A stretch of 40,202 bases of DNA from Ruminiclostridium sp. GTDB taxonomy: Bacteria > Bacillota > Clostridia > Oscillospirales > Ruminococcaceae. The notes beneath the pieces are model-generated. The model made no database searches. It was not told where the DNA came from and saw only the letters and a program-made list of their open reading frames with translations. Shown one piece after another: positions 32,311-40,202 of this stretch (within the stretch, counting starts at the first letter, position 1; each line of letters opens with the position of its first letter). The stretch is taken from contig JAFPUE010000080.1 in assembly GCA_017395555.1 (NCBI GenBank), positions 1-40,202 on the forward strand. The letters run 5' to 3'. The position numbers and the translations under genes were made by a program.

Positions 32311-33846
32311 ATGCGGCTTGCGGTAACAAACGAACAGATGAAAGCGGCGGAGGCTGCCGCCGACAGCAAGGGCATATCATATATGAAGATGATGCGCAAC
32401 GCGGGAGAGGTCTGCTTTGACCGCATCACGCGCTTCCTCGGCGGGAACGTCGAGGGCAAAGACGTGGTGATACTTGCGGGGCGCGGCAACAACGGCGGCG
32501 ACGGAATAGTGATAGCAAACCTGCTCACCGAAGCCCGCGCAAACGCGATACTCGTGTTCGTGCAGGATCTGCCGAAGTCGGACTGCGCGAGAGAGTGCTA
32601 TTCGCTTTATGAAAAGGTAGTTAAATCCACGCTGTACATTCACCGAAAAGACGCGGTAATGCGGCTGATATCAAACTGCGATGCGGTGATCGACTGCGTA
32701 TTCGGCACCGGCTTTCACGGTGCGCTTGAGGACAATATGCGGGAGCTGTTCGGATTTGTGAACAAGAGCTGCCCCGGCATAAAGATATCCGTCGATGTTC
32801 CGAGCGGTATAGACAGCAATACCGGAGAGATCGCGGACGGCGCTTTCCGCCCGGATTACACGATAGTGCTCGGCTCAATGAAGCGCGGGCTGTACTCGCA
32901 CCCGGCATTCGAGACCTGCGGGCGGATATCCCTCGCGGATATCGGCATACCCGCCGACTGTTACAGCGGCTTTGAGGCTGTGCTGACCGACGGGATGATA
33001 ATGCGGTTCCTGCCGGAAAGAAAGCGCGTGTCGCACAAAGGCACCTACGGCAGGCTCCTTAACGTAAGCGGCAGCGCGTACTATACCGGCGCGGCGCTGC
33101 TTTCCACGAACGGTGCGCTCCGGACGGGTGTGGGGCTCTGCACGCTCGCAACTCCCACGCGGGTAATAAACGCGATCGCGCCTTCAATCCCGGAGGCGGT
33201 GTATCTCCCGCTTGAACAGGATTACGACGGATTTATCGCGGACAAGAGCATCGACGCGGTAAAAATGGATCTGCTCAACCGCGGGTACACGGCAATACTG
33301 ATCGGCTGCGGGCTCGGAGACCGCAAAACCACCGCGGAGCTGACAGGTTTCGTCATAAAGAACGCGGATTGTCCGGTGATAATCGATGCCGACGGTCTTA
33401 ATTCGGTATCAAAGAATATAAATGTACTGAAGGAAAGAAAAAAGGGCATCATAGTTACGCCTCACCCGGCGGAGTTTTCGAGAATGACCGGCAAGCCCAC
33501 CGCGGAGATACAGCGTGACCGTATCGGCTACGCAAAAGCGTTTGCGCGGGAATACGGCTGTGTCACGATGCTGAAAGGCGCAAACACGGTCATTGCCGCT
33601 CCCACGGGGGAAACGTTCATCAACACCACCGGAAATCCCGGACTCGCCAAGGCGGGCAGCGGAGACGTCCTCGCGGGCATAACCGCTTCTCTTGCAGCGC
33701 AGGGAGTGCCGCTCCTGTACTCGGCGGTGCTCGGCGCGTATCTGCACGGGCTTGCCGCGGACACGCTCGCGGGAAGAATGGGGCTTGCGGGAATACTCCC
33801 GCGCGATATCCCCGACACGCTCCCGGAGATACTGAAAAAAGTATAA
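32311..33846 (+). CDS. nnr: Bifunctional NAD(P)H-hydrate epimerase / ADP-dependent dehydratase
   Basis: 511 residues from the ATG at 32311, chosen for the GGAGGTG site; an upstream ATG at 32260 comes from the dispersed repeat. The N-terminal YjeF_N epimerase (about 1-215) shows LAGRGNNGGDG, FGTGFHG and DVPSGID. The C-terminal ribokinase-like dehydratase (about 225-510) shows VSHKGTYGRLLNVSGS, VITPHPAEFSRM-like VTPHPAEF and NPGLAKAGSGDVLAG (about 442) with the catalytic Asp. Together they repair hydrated, inactive NADH and NADPH. Many Firmicutes carry this fused form. Both halves appear intact. Confidence 0.93.
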   Translation: MRLAVTNEQMKAAEAAADSKGISYMKMMRNAGEVCFDRITRFLGGNVEGKDVVILAGRGNNGGDGIVIANLLTEARANAILVFVQDLPKSDCARECYSLYEKVVKSTLYIHRKDAVMRLISNCDAVIDCVFGTGFHGALEDNMRELFGFVNKSCPGIKISVDVPSGIDSNTGEIADGAFRPDYTIVLGSMKRGLYSHPAFETCGRISLADIGIPADCYSGFEAVLTDGMIMRFLPERKRVSHKGTYGRLLNVSGSAYYTGAALLSTNGALRTGVGLCTLATPTRVINAIAPSIPEAVYLPLEQDYDGFIADKSIDAVKMDLLNRGYTAILIGCGLGDRKTTAELTGFVIKNADCPVIIDADGLNSVSKNINVLKERKKGIIVTPHPAEFSRMTGKPTAEIQRDRIGYAKAFAREYGCVTMLKGANTVIAAPTGETFINTTGNPGLAKAGSGDVLAGITASLAAQGVPLLYSAVLGAYLHGLAADTLAGRMGLAGILPRDIPDTLPEILKKV

Positions 33847-33911
33847 AGTAAATACAAAAGGCGTTTCACAGGACCTTTTTCCTTCCGATTATATGAATTG
33901 AAGGAGTTACT

Positions 33912-34448
33912 ATGAAACGTCTTATTTTTGTTGTTCCGGCAGTTCTCATACTGTCGTCCTGCGCCGCGTCCGGCAGTGCCGCAGATCCCGCGAAGCTCGA
34001 TGTGCCGTTCGGCGCGGAAGCCCGCATATCCTACGGCGGTGACGAATGTACCGCGAAGATAAGCCGCTACGGAGCCGGGAGCTGGGAATTTGAGATAACG
34101 GAGCCGTATGCGCTCGAAGGTCTTACAGTGACCGAAACGGACGGCAAAACCACGTTCTCGATGCTCGGCGCGGAAAGCACTGCGGACATAAGCCCGGCGG
34201 CGGTAAGCATGACCCGCGCATTCTCGTCCGCTTATGACGCGGCAGCCGCAGGCGGCGAGGTGACTTATGACAGCGCCGGGGAGCCGGTATTCACCGGAAC
34301 GTCCGACACGGGCAGATACCGCGTGAAGCTCGGCGAGGATATGACTCCCACGCTCATAACGTCGGAGGAATGTAAGCTGAAAGCAGAAATATCGTCCTTC
34401 GGACTGCTGCCGGAGAACGATATTACCGCAGAGATCGACAGGAGCTGA
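33912..34448 (+). CDS. Small secreted lipoprotein of unknown function
   Basis: 178 residues. Lipoprotein signal MKRLIFVVPAVLILSSC with the lipobox Cys17, then about 160 residues of predicted beta-rich sequence (ARISYGGDECTAKISRYGAG, GRYRVKLGEDMTP), loosely like LolA/LppX-type folds but without a diagnostic motif. GAAGGAG precedes the ATG. It lies 65 bases after nnr on the same strand and may share its transcript. It converges on the sigma-like/propeller gene with only seven bases between the two stop codons and no terminator hairpin. Confidence 0.82.
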   Translation: MKRLIFVVPAVLILSSCAASGSAADPAKLDVPFGAEARISYGGDECTAKISRYGAGSWEFEITEPYALEGLTVTETDGKTTFSMLGAESTADISPAAVSMTRAFSSAYDAAAAGGEVTYDSAGEPVFTGTSDTGRYRVKLGEDMTPTLITSEECKLKAEISSFGLLPENDITAEIDRS

Positions 34449-34455
34449 ACCGCGC

Positions 34456-37400
34456 TTACGACTCCGAAAGAGCCAGCGTTATCAGCTTTGTGTCGGTTAT
34501 GATGTAGAGGTCTCCGTCCATGAATACGGGACAGAGAACGGATGATTTTTCGTCGAACATCAGGTGCTCGCCTACCTGTGAGAATACCGAACCGTCGAAC
34601 CGCAGGATAACTATGCGCTCGACTTCCGAGAAGCCGTCGAAATAGACTGTGGGGACAGCGAAAAGCGTTCCCGTTTCGTCCACGGCGATAAAGGAGCTGT
34701 TGGTCTCGGCGGGGCTGCTGAGGTATTTCAGATTGTCGCGCGAGGTGTCCTTGTCGAGCTCGATTATCGAGTACGCGGTCTCTTTGAGCCCGTTGTCGTA
34801 GCTGTACAGCGACAGCCTCAGTCCCGCGCGTTCACCGTTTGGGGTAGGCTCGGCTTTAAGTCCCACGAGCCTGTCACCGGCAGCCGAAAGCCTGTCGGTA
34901 TAGATGTAGTCGGAGGTAACGTCTGCGGGCGCGGGCGCATCGCCGCTCATATCGAAACCGTACAGCAGCTTCGCGGTCTTGCCCTGCTCCGCGACAACGA
35001 ACGCGATGCCGTCGTCTGACCACGCAATATTTTTCGCATTTTCGGAAACTGTGTCATCATCGCCGGACTGTGTGGAGATGTAGGTGCCGTTCTTGTAAGC
35101 GGTGATACCGCCGCCGTCCGGGAGCTGTCCGATAAGTGCGCCGTCACCGAGGCACTGCGCACCGAAAGCTTCGCCCATGTAGCACTTCGCGCCGGAAACC
35201 GACATATTGCCGTCAATATCGACTGCGTAGGTCACACCCTCATCGACTGTCACAAGTGTTGTATTGCCGCCGTCGAACCGGAGCTTTTCCGCGTCACGGT
35301 AGCCGTCGGTATATCCGCCGAGCACTGCCGCGGCTTTTCCGCCGACAGTATAGATGATGTGCAGCGCGTTATGCTTCGCGCCCTCTATCGCGTAAATGTC
35401 GGACGCCGATATCTCGTTCACAACGCCGTTCTTTGAGCAGGACGGCTTTTTTCCGTTGTAATAATCGTCCGCCTTGTCGGGAGCATAAACTGCCGCAATG
35501 ACGAGCTTGCCGTTCACGACACCGGCACCCGCGTAGTCGCCGGTAACGGTGTATTCGTCCTGTTTCGACAGCGCGCTGTCATAGACAGTCACCGTCGTTT
35601 CGTGCAGCGACGAGCCTGCCGCGTCACGCGTTTCCGATATCACATAAAGCTCGCCGAAAATGACGGTATATCCGCGCACCGCAGAGCCGTCAACACGCAC
35701 GGGCTCCGGCTGAACGGCAGCCTCACCGCTGTCCGCTCTCGCGAGAGTTACCTTGCGGAAATAGTCGTTCGCGTAGATGTAAGCCGAGCTTCCGTCGGTT
35801 ATCACACCGGATTCCGAGCCGGGCAGTATGCGGGGAGCGTACGGTTCCGCGGAAGCGCACATATATCCAGCTTCCGCCGTGCTTGCGGAGCTTCGGAAGC
35901 TGCCGCCGTACTTCGCATCGTTGAGATCCGCGAGAGACGCGAGCTTTGTGAGCTGCGTATCCTCGGAGAACACCGCGTCGGACTGCGCCGGGACTGCCTC
36001 TTCTTCAACGGCTCCGGTCTGCGCCGCTTCCTCCGTCACCGCGGGAACGTCCTGCACGGGCACGGTCTCCGCGGGCTTCGCGAGGAACTTCATACCCACG
36101 CTTCCCGCCGTGAGCAGTACCGCGCACACCGCGCAGGCAACGATCTTGCCCGTATTCACGCCCTCGTAGTATTCGTTCTCGTCATAGAAGAACGCATTGC
36201 CCTTGTAGCGCGGTCTTTCGGGTTCTTCGTCTTCGTCATCGTCGTCGTCGTCTTCCCTGCCGCGACTGTTTTCTTCTTTGTAAGTGTCCTTTTCTTCTTC
36301 CCCGCCGTATTCGTCGGCTCCGTAATCGTCGTCTTCCTCATCCGGTTCGGGCCCGATCACGGGTTCTTCTTCCGGTTCGGGTTCTTCAACCGGCTCCGGT
36401 TCAGGTTCCTCCGGTTCCTCTTCCGGTTCCTCTTCCGGTTCGTACTCTATCTCTTCCGCCTGCTCCGGCTCAGTATCTTTCTCCGGTTCGGGTTCGATAT
36501 TCTCTTCCGGCCCGGGCTCCTGTTCTTCCTCGGGTTCGTATTCTGTCTCCGGTCCTTCAACGGCTTCTGACCCGGAAACTTCCTCGTCCTCATAATCGTC
36601 ATCGTCGTAGAACTCCGGCGGCTCGCTTATCTCAATACTGTCGTCGTCGTCATCACCGTAATCATTGTCGTCGTCCATTCCGAAAACGGATATACCCTCG
36701 TCGTCCTCATCCTCGTCCTCCGACGTGTCGCGGTCAAGGATAAGCTCCGAGGTAAATTCGAGGACCTCTTCCTTTTTGCCGTGCTTCTTGTCACTTGCAA
36801 AGACAAGCTCAACATCGGGCTTGTAGCCGTATATCTGCTCGTCGCTTTCCGGATCAATAATGTCATTGACATACGGGTTGGACTCGCCGATCGCGTATTC
36901 GTCTATTATCTGCGTTACGGAGATCCCGCGGGTGTCCGTCTTTTTGGGCTTGGGGCTTTCGTATTCCCACTCTTCCTCCGGTTTCTCCGCAACCTCCGCG
37001 GCAAGAGCCGCCGCGATCTGCTCTGGTGTGAGCTCGGGTTCGGGCTCGGGTTCCGGTTCGGGCTCCGGTTCGGGCTCGGGCTCGGGTTCCGGCTCGGGTT
37101 CCGGCTCGGGTTCCGGTTCGGGCTCCGGCTCGGGCTCGGGTTCCGGTTCGGGCTCCGGCTCGGGTTTGGGCTTTTTCGCCGCAGGCTTTACCGGCACCGT
37201 AAGATCGTCATCGTCGTCGAAATCATCGTTAAGATCGGACTCGTCATCATCGGAGAAGTTCACGCCGGTCAGCTCCACGCGGAACGGCTGTATCTCGTCA
37301 TCGCCGTCGTCCTCCGTCAGAACGCCGAGCGGCTCGTCCCACTTGTCGGTATGCTTTTCGGCGGGCTTCTGCGGCTCGTGCGCAGGCTCGCTCACGCTCG

Positions 37401-39753
37401 CTCCGGCGCTCTCGCCCTCCGCGCCTTCCGGTATCTCGTCCGCGAACGGTATGGGTATTATCTTGTCAAAGGTCTTTGTATTTGATATCGAAGTCAGCGG
37501 CATATCGAATTCTATCGTTCCGCTGACCGGCTTTTCCGCCGCTTCGGCTTCCGCCATTTCCGCAGCAGGCTCCGGAGCCGGTTCTTCCCCGGCTTCGGCG
37601 GGCTCCGCGCCCTCTATGCTCTCTATCGTTTCCGGTTCTTCCGCGCTTTCGATAAATTCACGCACTCCGACGCTTTCCGCAGTCTCCGGCGCTTCCGCGC
37701 TTTCTTCCGGTATCTCCGCGGCTTCCGTCACGGGCAAGGCGGGAATATCGAGCTCCGCTTCCTCCTCGGGAGCTTCCGCGTCGATCATAACCGGCTCCGG
37801 TATCTCCGCCGCTTCTTCGACTGCCGCTTCTTCCGCGGTGTCAGGAGTTTTCTCCGGTATCTCGTCGTGCTGTTCTTCCTCGGGCGCGGCAATTCGCTCG
37901 GGCTTTGCCTGCGGCAGTACAGCTTTCGACGCGATAGCCGCAAAGGGATCTATCGCTCCGGTGCTGTCGTCATCGTAATGTCCCTCGTCCTCCGTGAAGC
38001 TCTCACTTCTCGGCACTACCGAAACTATATCTCCGAGGCTCGGCGGTATGCTTGACGAACGGTTATCCTCCGCGTCACCGAACGCTCTGCGGTTCTTTTT
38101 CGAGCGGTTTTTGTTCTTCTCACGACGCTTTTCCTGCGGCTCGGGCTGCACGGGTACAGGCACGGGAACAGCCGCGGGCTCCGGCTCGATCGGCTCCGGC
38201 TCAATTACGGGAGCGGAAACGGCAGCGAATTCGGGAGCTGTCGTCTCGGGCTTTTCGGGTCCCGCAAACTTCACCGTCTCAAACACGGCGGAAGCCTGCA
38301 CGGGTACGGGCGGCTTCTCATATCCGGGACGGTACTGATCTATCTGTCCGGGCTGCTCCGCTTCACGGAGATCAAGCTGCGCCGTGTTCCTCGGATCGCT
38401 CATTCCTATCGCCATCTGCAGATCGGTCTTGGGCGGGTTGCGGCGGCGTCTTTTTTTTCGGCGCGTGCCGTCATAAAGTCCCGCCTTTTCAAGCGCAAGG
38501 CGATTCTCCTCTTTCGCGTCAAGAACCTCGCGGCGCTCTTTTATCGCCGTGAGCATCTTGTAATAATCGTTCTCGGTGAGCGGCGACTGTTCGAGAAGCT
38601 CGATAAGTCTGCTTTTTGTGAGCTTCGGGTTCTGCTCTATCTCGCGAAAAGCGCTGTTGCTTATCCTCGTGTTTCCGAGCAGACGCAGAAACTCGCTGCC
38701 CTTCATTCTCTCCGCCGTAACAACGGCAATAAATGCAGCCGCGTCGAACTTGTTTCCGCTCAGATAGTCGTCCTGCTCCTCGTCGTTCTCCGCTTCGGCA
38801 TCTTCATATTCTTCCGCGTCGGCATTCTCACCGGTATCGGATTCCTCCTCAAAAACGGGCTCCTCCGCGGCTTCCTCCGGCTCGCTCTCCGTATATTTAT
38901 CCGTTACGGCTGTCTCCTGCTCCGGGATATCTTCCGCTTCCGGTGCGCTCTCCTCCGTTATATCCTCCGGCTGTTCTTCTTCGGGTTCTTCCGCTTCCGG
39001 CTCCGGTACGGGCTCCGGTGCGGGTTCCTCTTCGGGAACGCTTTCTTCCTCCGGCTCCGCCGGTTCTTCCTTCGCGGGCTCCTCTTCATCGTCGGCAAAA
39101 AGCACCGCAGTCGGTATCTCCGGCGAATACGGCTTGTCGGGGGCGCTGTCCGTCTCCTGCACGGCTTCGCTCTCGTTTTCGGTCATATTGAGGATATCCG
39201 CGAGCGAGCGCTGTTCGTTCTGCTTGTCAAAAGCGGACAGACGTTCCCTCAGCTTTTCGGGAGCCTCCCCCGTTCTGATCGCGTTCATTACGCGGTCATA
39301 TCCGGAACCGAGGTGCTGTTTCGCGGAGGCGAGCTTGTCGTTTACAGCATTTTCCGGCATACCGAGCAGCACCGACACCTCTCTTGCGGAATACCCGAAC
39401 ACGCTTGCGATCGCAAACACGAGCCTTTCCACATCGGGCATCTTCTCCGCCGCGGCGAGAGATCCCGGTGCCATATGTACGGTGCCGTTCGCTTTATATT
39501 CCTTGAGCATATCCACGATAAACTTCGTCAGCTCATGCACGAGCCACGAGCACAGGTGGCGCTCGTCCTTTATGCGGGAAATACTCTCAAAACCCTCGTC
39601 TATGGCATCGGAAACAGCCTTTTCCGCGCCGCCGCCGTTTTTGAGTGACAGCAGCGCCGCCGCGTAGAGCTTATCCGCGAAGTTCAAACAGAGCGATTCG
39701 TAGGCGGCTCTGTTTCCGTCCTTTGCCATACCGAGCTTTTCTTCAAAATTCAA
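34456..39753 (-). CDS. ECF-sigma-like / acidic linker / membrane / beta-propeller fusion protein
   Basis: 1765 residues from TTG 39753, which sits eight bases after AAGGAG; the frame is open further upstream without a good start. Residues 5-87 resemble ECF sigma region 2 ([16 protein letters not shown], then [21 protein letters not shown]). Residues 103-150 resemble region 4 ([20 protein letters not shown], then [18 protein letters not shown]). A long acidic Pro/Glu linker follows, with a helical insert (about 329-420), an RKKRRRR patch (about 430) and 22 Glu-Pro dipeptides (about 863-906). One transmembrane helix is at about 1204-1224 ([21 protein letters not shown]). The ~480-residue C-terminus has the repeated strand pattern of the PF09826-type beta-propeller. 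No signal peptide, so N-terminus inside and propeller outside. A membrane-tethered regulator is inferred. Confidence 0.82.
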   Translation of the reverse strand: MNFEEKLGMAKDGNRAAYESLCLNFADKLYAAALLSLKNGGGAEKAVSDAIDEGFESISRIKDERHLCSWLVHELTKFIVDMLKEYKANGTVHMAPGSLAAAEKMPDVERLVFAIASVFGYSAREVSVLLGMPENAVNDKLASAKQHLGSGYDRVMNAIRTGEAPEKLRERLSAFDKQNEQRSLADILNMTENESEAVQETDSAPDKPYSPEIPTAVLFADDEEEPAKEEPAEPEEESVPEEEPAPEPVPEPEAEEPEEEQPEDITEESAPEAEDIPEQETAVTDKYTESEPEEAAEEPVFEEESDTGENADAEEYEDAEAENDEEQDDYLSGNKFDAAAFIAVVTAERMKGSEFLRLLGNTRISNSAFREIEQNPKLTKSRLIELLEQSPLTENDYYKMLTAIKERREVLDAKEENRLALEKAGLYDGTRRKKRRRRNPPKTDLQMAIGMSDPRNTAQLDLREAEQPGQIDQYRPGYEKPPVPVQASAVFETVKFAGPEKPETTAPEFAAVSAPVIEPEPIEPEPAAVPVPVPVQPEPQEKRREKNKNRSKKNRRAFGDAEDNRSSSIPPSLGDIVSVVPRSESFTEDEGHYDDDSTGAIDPFAAIASKAVLPQAKPERIAAPEEEQHDEIPEKTPDTAEEAAVEEAAEIPEPVMIDAEAPEEEAELDIPALPVTEAAEIPEESAEAPETAESVGVREFIESAEEPETIESIEGAEPAEAGEEPAPEPAAEMAEAEAAEKPVSGTIEFDMPLTSISNTKTFDKIIPIPFADEIPEGAEGESAGASVSEPAHEPQKPAEKHTDKWDEPLGVLTEDDGDDEIQPFRVELTGVNFSDDDESDLNDDFDDDDDLTVPVKPAAKKPKPEPEPEPEPEPEPEPEPEPEPEPEPEPEPEPEPEPEPEPEPEPELTPEQIAAALAAEVAEKPEEEWEYESPKPKKTDTRGISVTQIIDEYAIGESNPYVNDIIDPESDEQIYGYKPDVELVFASDKKHGKKEEVLEFTSELILDRDTSEDEDEDDEGISVFGMDDDNDYGDDDDDSIEISEPPEFYDDDDYEDEEVSGSEAVEGPETEYEPEEEQEPGPEENIEPEPEKDTEPEQAEEIEYEPEEEPEEEPEEPEPEPVEEPEPEEEPVIGPEPDEEDDDYGADEYGGEEEKDTYKEENSRGREDDDDDDEDEEPERPRYKGNAFFYDENEYYEGVNTGKIVACAVCAVLLTAGSVGMKFLAKPAETVPVQDVPAVTEEAAQTGAVEEEAVPAQSDAVFSEDTQLTKLASLADLNDAKYGGSFRSSASTAEAGYMCASAEPYAPRILPGSESGVITDGSSAYIYANDYFRKVTLARADSGEAAVQPEPVRVDGSAVRGYTVIFGELYVISETRDAAGSSLHETTVTVYDSALSKQDEYTVTGDYAGAGVVNGKLVIAAVYAPDKADDYYNGKKPSCSKNGVVNEISASDIYAIEGAKHNALHIIYTVGGKAAAVLGGYTDGYRDAEKLRFDGGNTTLVTVDEGVTYAVDIDGNMSVSGAKCYMGEAFGAQCLGDGALIGQLPDGGGITAYKNGTYISTQSGDDDTVSENAKNIAWSDDGIAFVVAEQGKTAKLLYGFDMSGDAPAPADVTSDYIYTDRLSAAGDRLVGLKAEPTPNGERAGLRLSLYSYDNGLKETAYSIIELDKDTSRDNLKYLSSPAETNSSFIAVDETGTLFAVPTVYFDGFSEVERIVILRFDGSVFSQVGEHLMFDEKSSVLCPVFMDGDLYIITDTKLITLALSES
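37035..37166. repeat. Hexanucleotide tandem repeat, 22 units, coding (Glu-Pro)22
   Basis: Twenty-two consecutive hexamers of the form C(G/C)GG(T/C)T on the plus strand, with no interruption. The third-position variants (CGGGTT, CGGGCT, CCGGTT, CCGGCT) recur in blocks, indicating expansion by unit duplication. Unit gain or loss keeps the frame and changes linker length. Confidence 0.92.
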
Positions 39754-39875
39754 GACCCCATCTCCTTTTCCGGGCAATGTCCAAAACCGGCGAATGATAT
39801 TGGTATAAACGTCTGTTATCCGGCTTCCGTGTCTTCGCCGTATCAACAAAACGATAAAAAACCATAATTAAATAT

Positions 39876-39881
39876 ATTATA
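39876..39881 (-). promoter_or_regulatory. Probable -10 of the sigma-like/propeller gene
   Basis: Minus-strand TATAAT (39876-39881). No good -35 lies at the right distance (only TTTATT-like), so the promoter may need an activator or another sigma factor. The leader to the TTG start is about 115 bases. Confidence 0.5.
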
Positions 39882-39971
39882 GCACATTTCCCCGAAAAAT
39901 AAAAGATGTTTTGACAAATTTCCGAAAATATTATTAATTCTTCACCAAAAGATGAAGTATTAACAATAGTA

Positions 39972-39986
39972 TGAATCGTGACGAGA
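39972..39986 (+). repeat. TGAATCGTGACGAGA 15-mer, second copy
   Basis: Identical to 27830-27844. Both copies are intergenic and both are followed within about 60 bases by a strong terminator-type hairpin, so they may belong to one dispersed intergenic element. Confidence 0.55.
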
Positions 39987-40000
39987 TCCAAACTGTGTAT

Positions 40001-40045
40001 AAAAATAACAGCTTGCCGTGGATTTCATAGCAAGCTGTTTTCTTT
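40001..40045. terminator. Bidirectional terminator hairpin
   Basis: 10-bp perfect stem (AACAGCTTGC 40007-40016 with 40030-40039), T-rich on both sides (TTTTCTTT on plus, TATTTTTA on minus). It separates the upstream region of the propeller gene from whatever lies beyond the window. Confidence 0.8.
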
Positions 40046-40202
40046 AAAAGCTGACCTTATTTAGGCAATACCGCACAAATAGTCGCACACATCTTGCTTG
40101 CATATTATTCCGTCATCTTGCACAGAAATTTCTTGACTTACGTCAGTAAGCCTGCGAAATTTCTATACAATCTGACGAAAAATCTGACTGCGCAATCTGC
40201 GC
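40046..40202. repeat. Structured non-coding element, cut by window end
   Basis: No reading frame. It holds nested inverted repeats: AGAAATTTC (about 40126-40134) with its complement GAAATTTCT (about 40156-40164), and inside it CTTAC/GTAAG. The start GGCAATACCGCACAAAT resembles, from memory, motifs repeated between genes in related gut Firmicutes; that is not checkable here. Possibly the end of an insertion sequence or a dispersed repeat. Confidence 0.4.

Noticed and set aside
36860-37978. 372-codon plus-strand frame rich in Ser-Gly repeats
   Set aside because: It is the antisense of the Glu-Pro repeat and acidic linker, which trivially yields Ser-Gly; no promoter or ribosome site.

Overview
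The window looks like a chromosomal segment of a Gram-positive gut Clostridium-type bacterium, most likely Oscillospiraceae / Ruminococcus-like. Reasons: sigma-A type promoters with TTGACA/TATAAT and almost invariant 17-bp spacers, strong Shine-Dalgarno sites, lipoproteins and secreted proteins suited to a single-membrane cell, the Firmicutes block darA-holB-ricT, a fused ispDF, and very large secreted multi-module proteins. The genus is an inference; no rRNA is present. No tRNA, complete insertion sequence or CRISPR array was seen.

Layout. 1-5200 is a patchy accessory stretch: a Phd/YefM-RelE/ParE toxin-antitoxin pair, an AAA/DUF4143 ATPase gene bracketed by a ~49-bp inverted repeat, an internally deleted AlbA_2/RecG-like gene, a lone GltD-like Fe-S flavoprotein, and a 66-codon stump of a cell-wall amidase that still has its own promoter and terminator. 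5268-11021 is one gene for a 1917-residue secreted GDSL hydrolase with beta-helix, InlB-like, Cna-B-like and FN3-like modules. 11663-20071 is a defence-like island: a type I restriction-modification operon (hsdM-hsdS-hsdR, resembling the EcoR124 type), a second AAA/DUF4143 ATPase just upstream, a ribbon-helix-helix repressor divergent from a SLOG/DUF1273 protein, and a truncated phosphoesterase ending in a nested inverted repeat.

20233-27794 is housekeeping: rplM-rpsI; darA-holB-ricT (c-di-AMP receptor, polymerase III delta-prime, RNA-maturation/sporulation factor); a peptide-type solute-binding lipoprotein overlapping ispDF (isoprenoid synthesis); and a divergent GNAT acetyltransferase. 28017-34448 runs on the plus strand: a 1400-residue zinc-ribbon membrane protein, a bifunctional NAD(P)H-hydrate repair enzyme and a small lipoprotein. 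34456-39753 (minus) encodes a 1765-residue protein with an ECF-sigma-like N-terminus, a very long acidic linker including 22 Glu-Pro dipeptides, one transmembrane helix and an extracellular beta-propeller.

The most notable items are the sigma-like/propeller membrane fusion, the paired inverted repeats around the first DUF4143 ATPase with a related palindrome before the second, and the TAEL-type tandem repeat plus adjacent perfect palindrome in hsdS. A short dispersed 12-mer (TAATGAATAATT) also recurs four times at gene ends, once as the C-terminal codons of ispDF.
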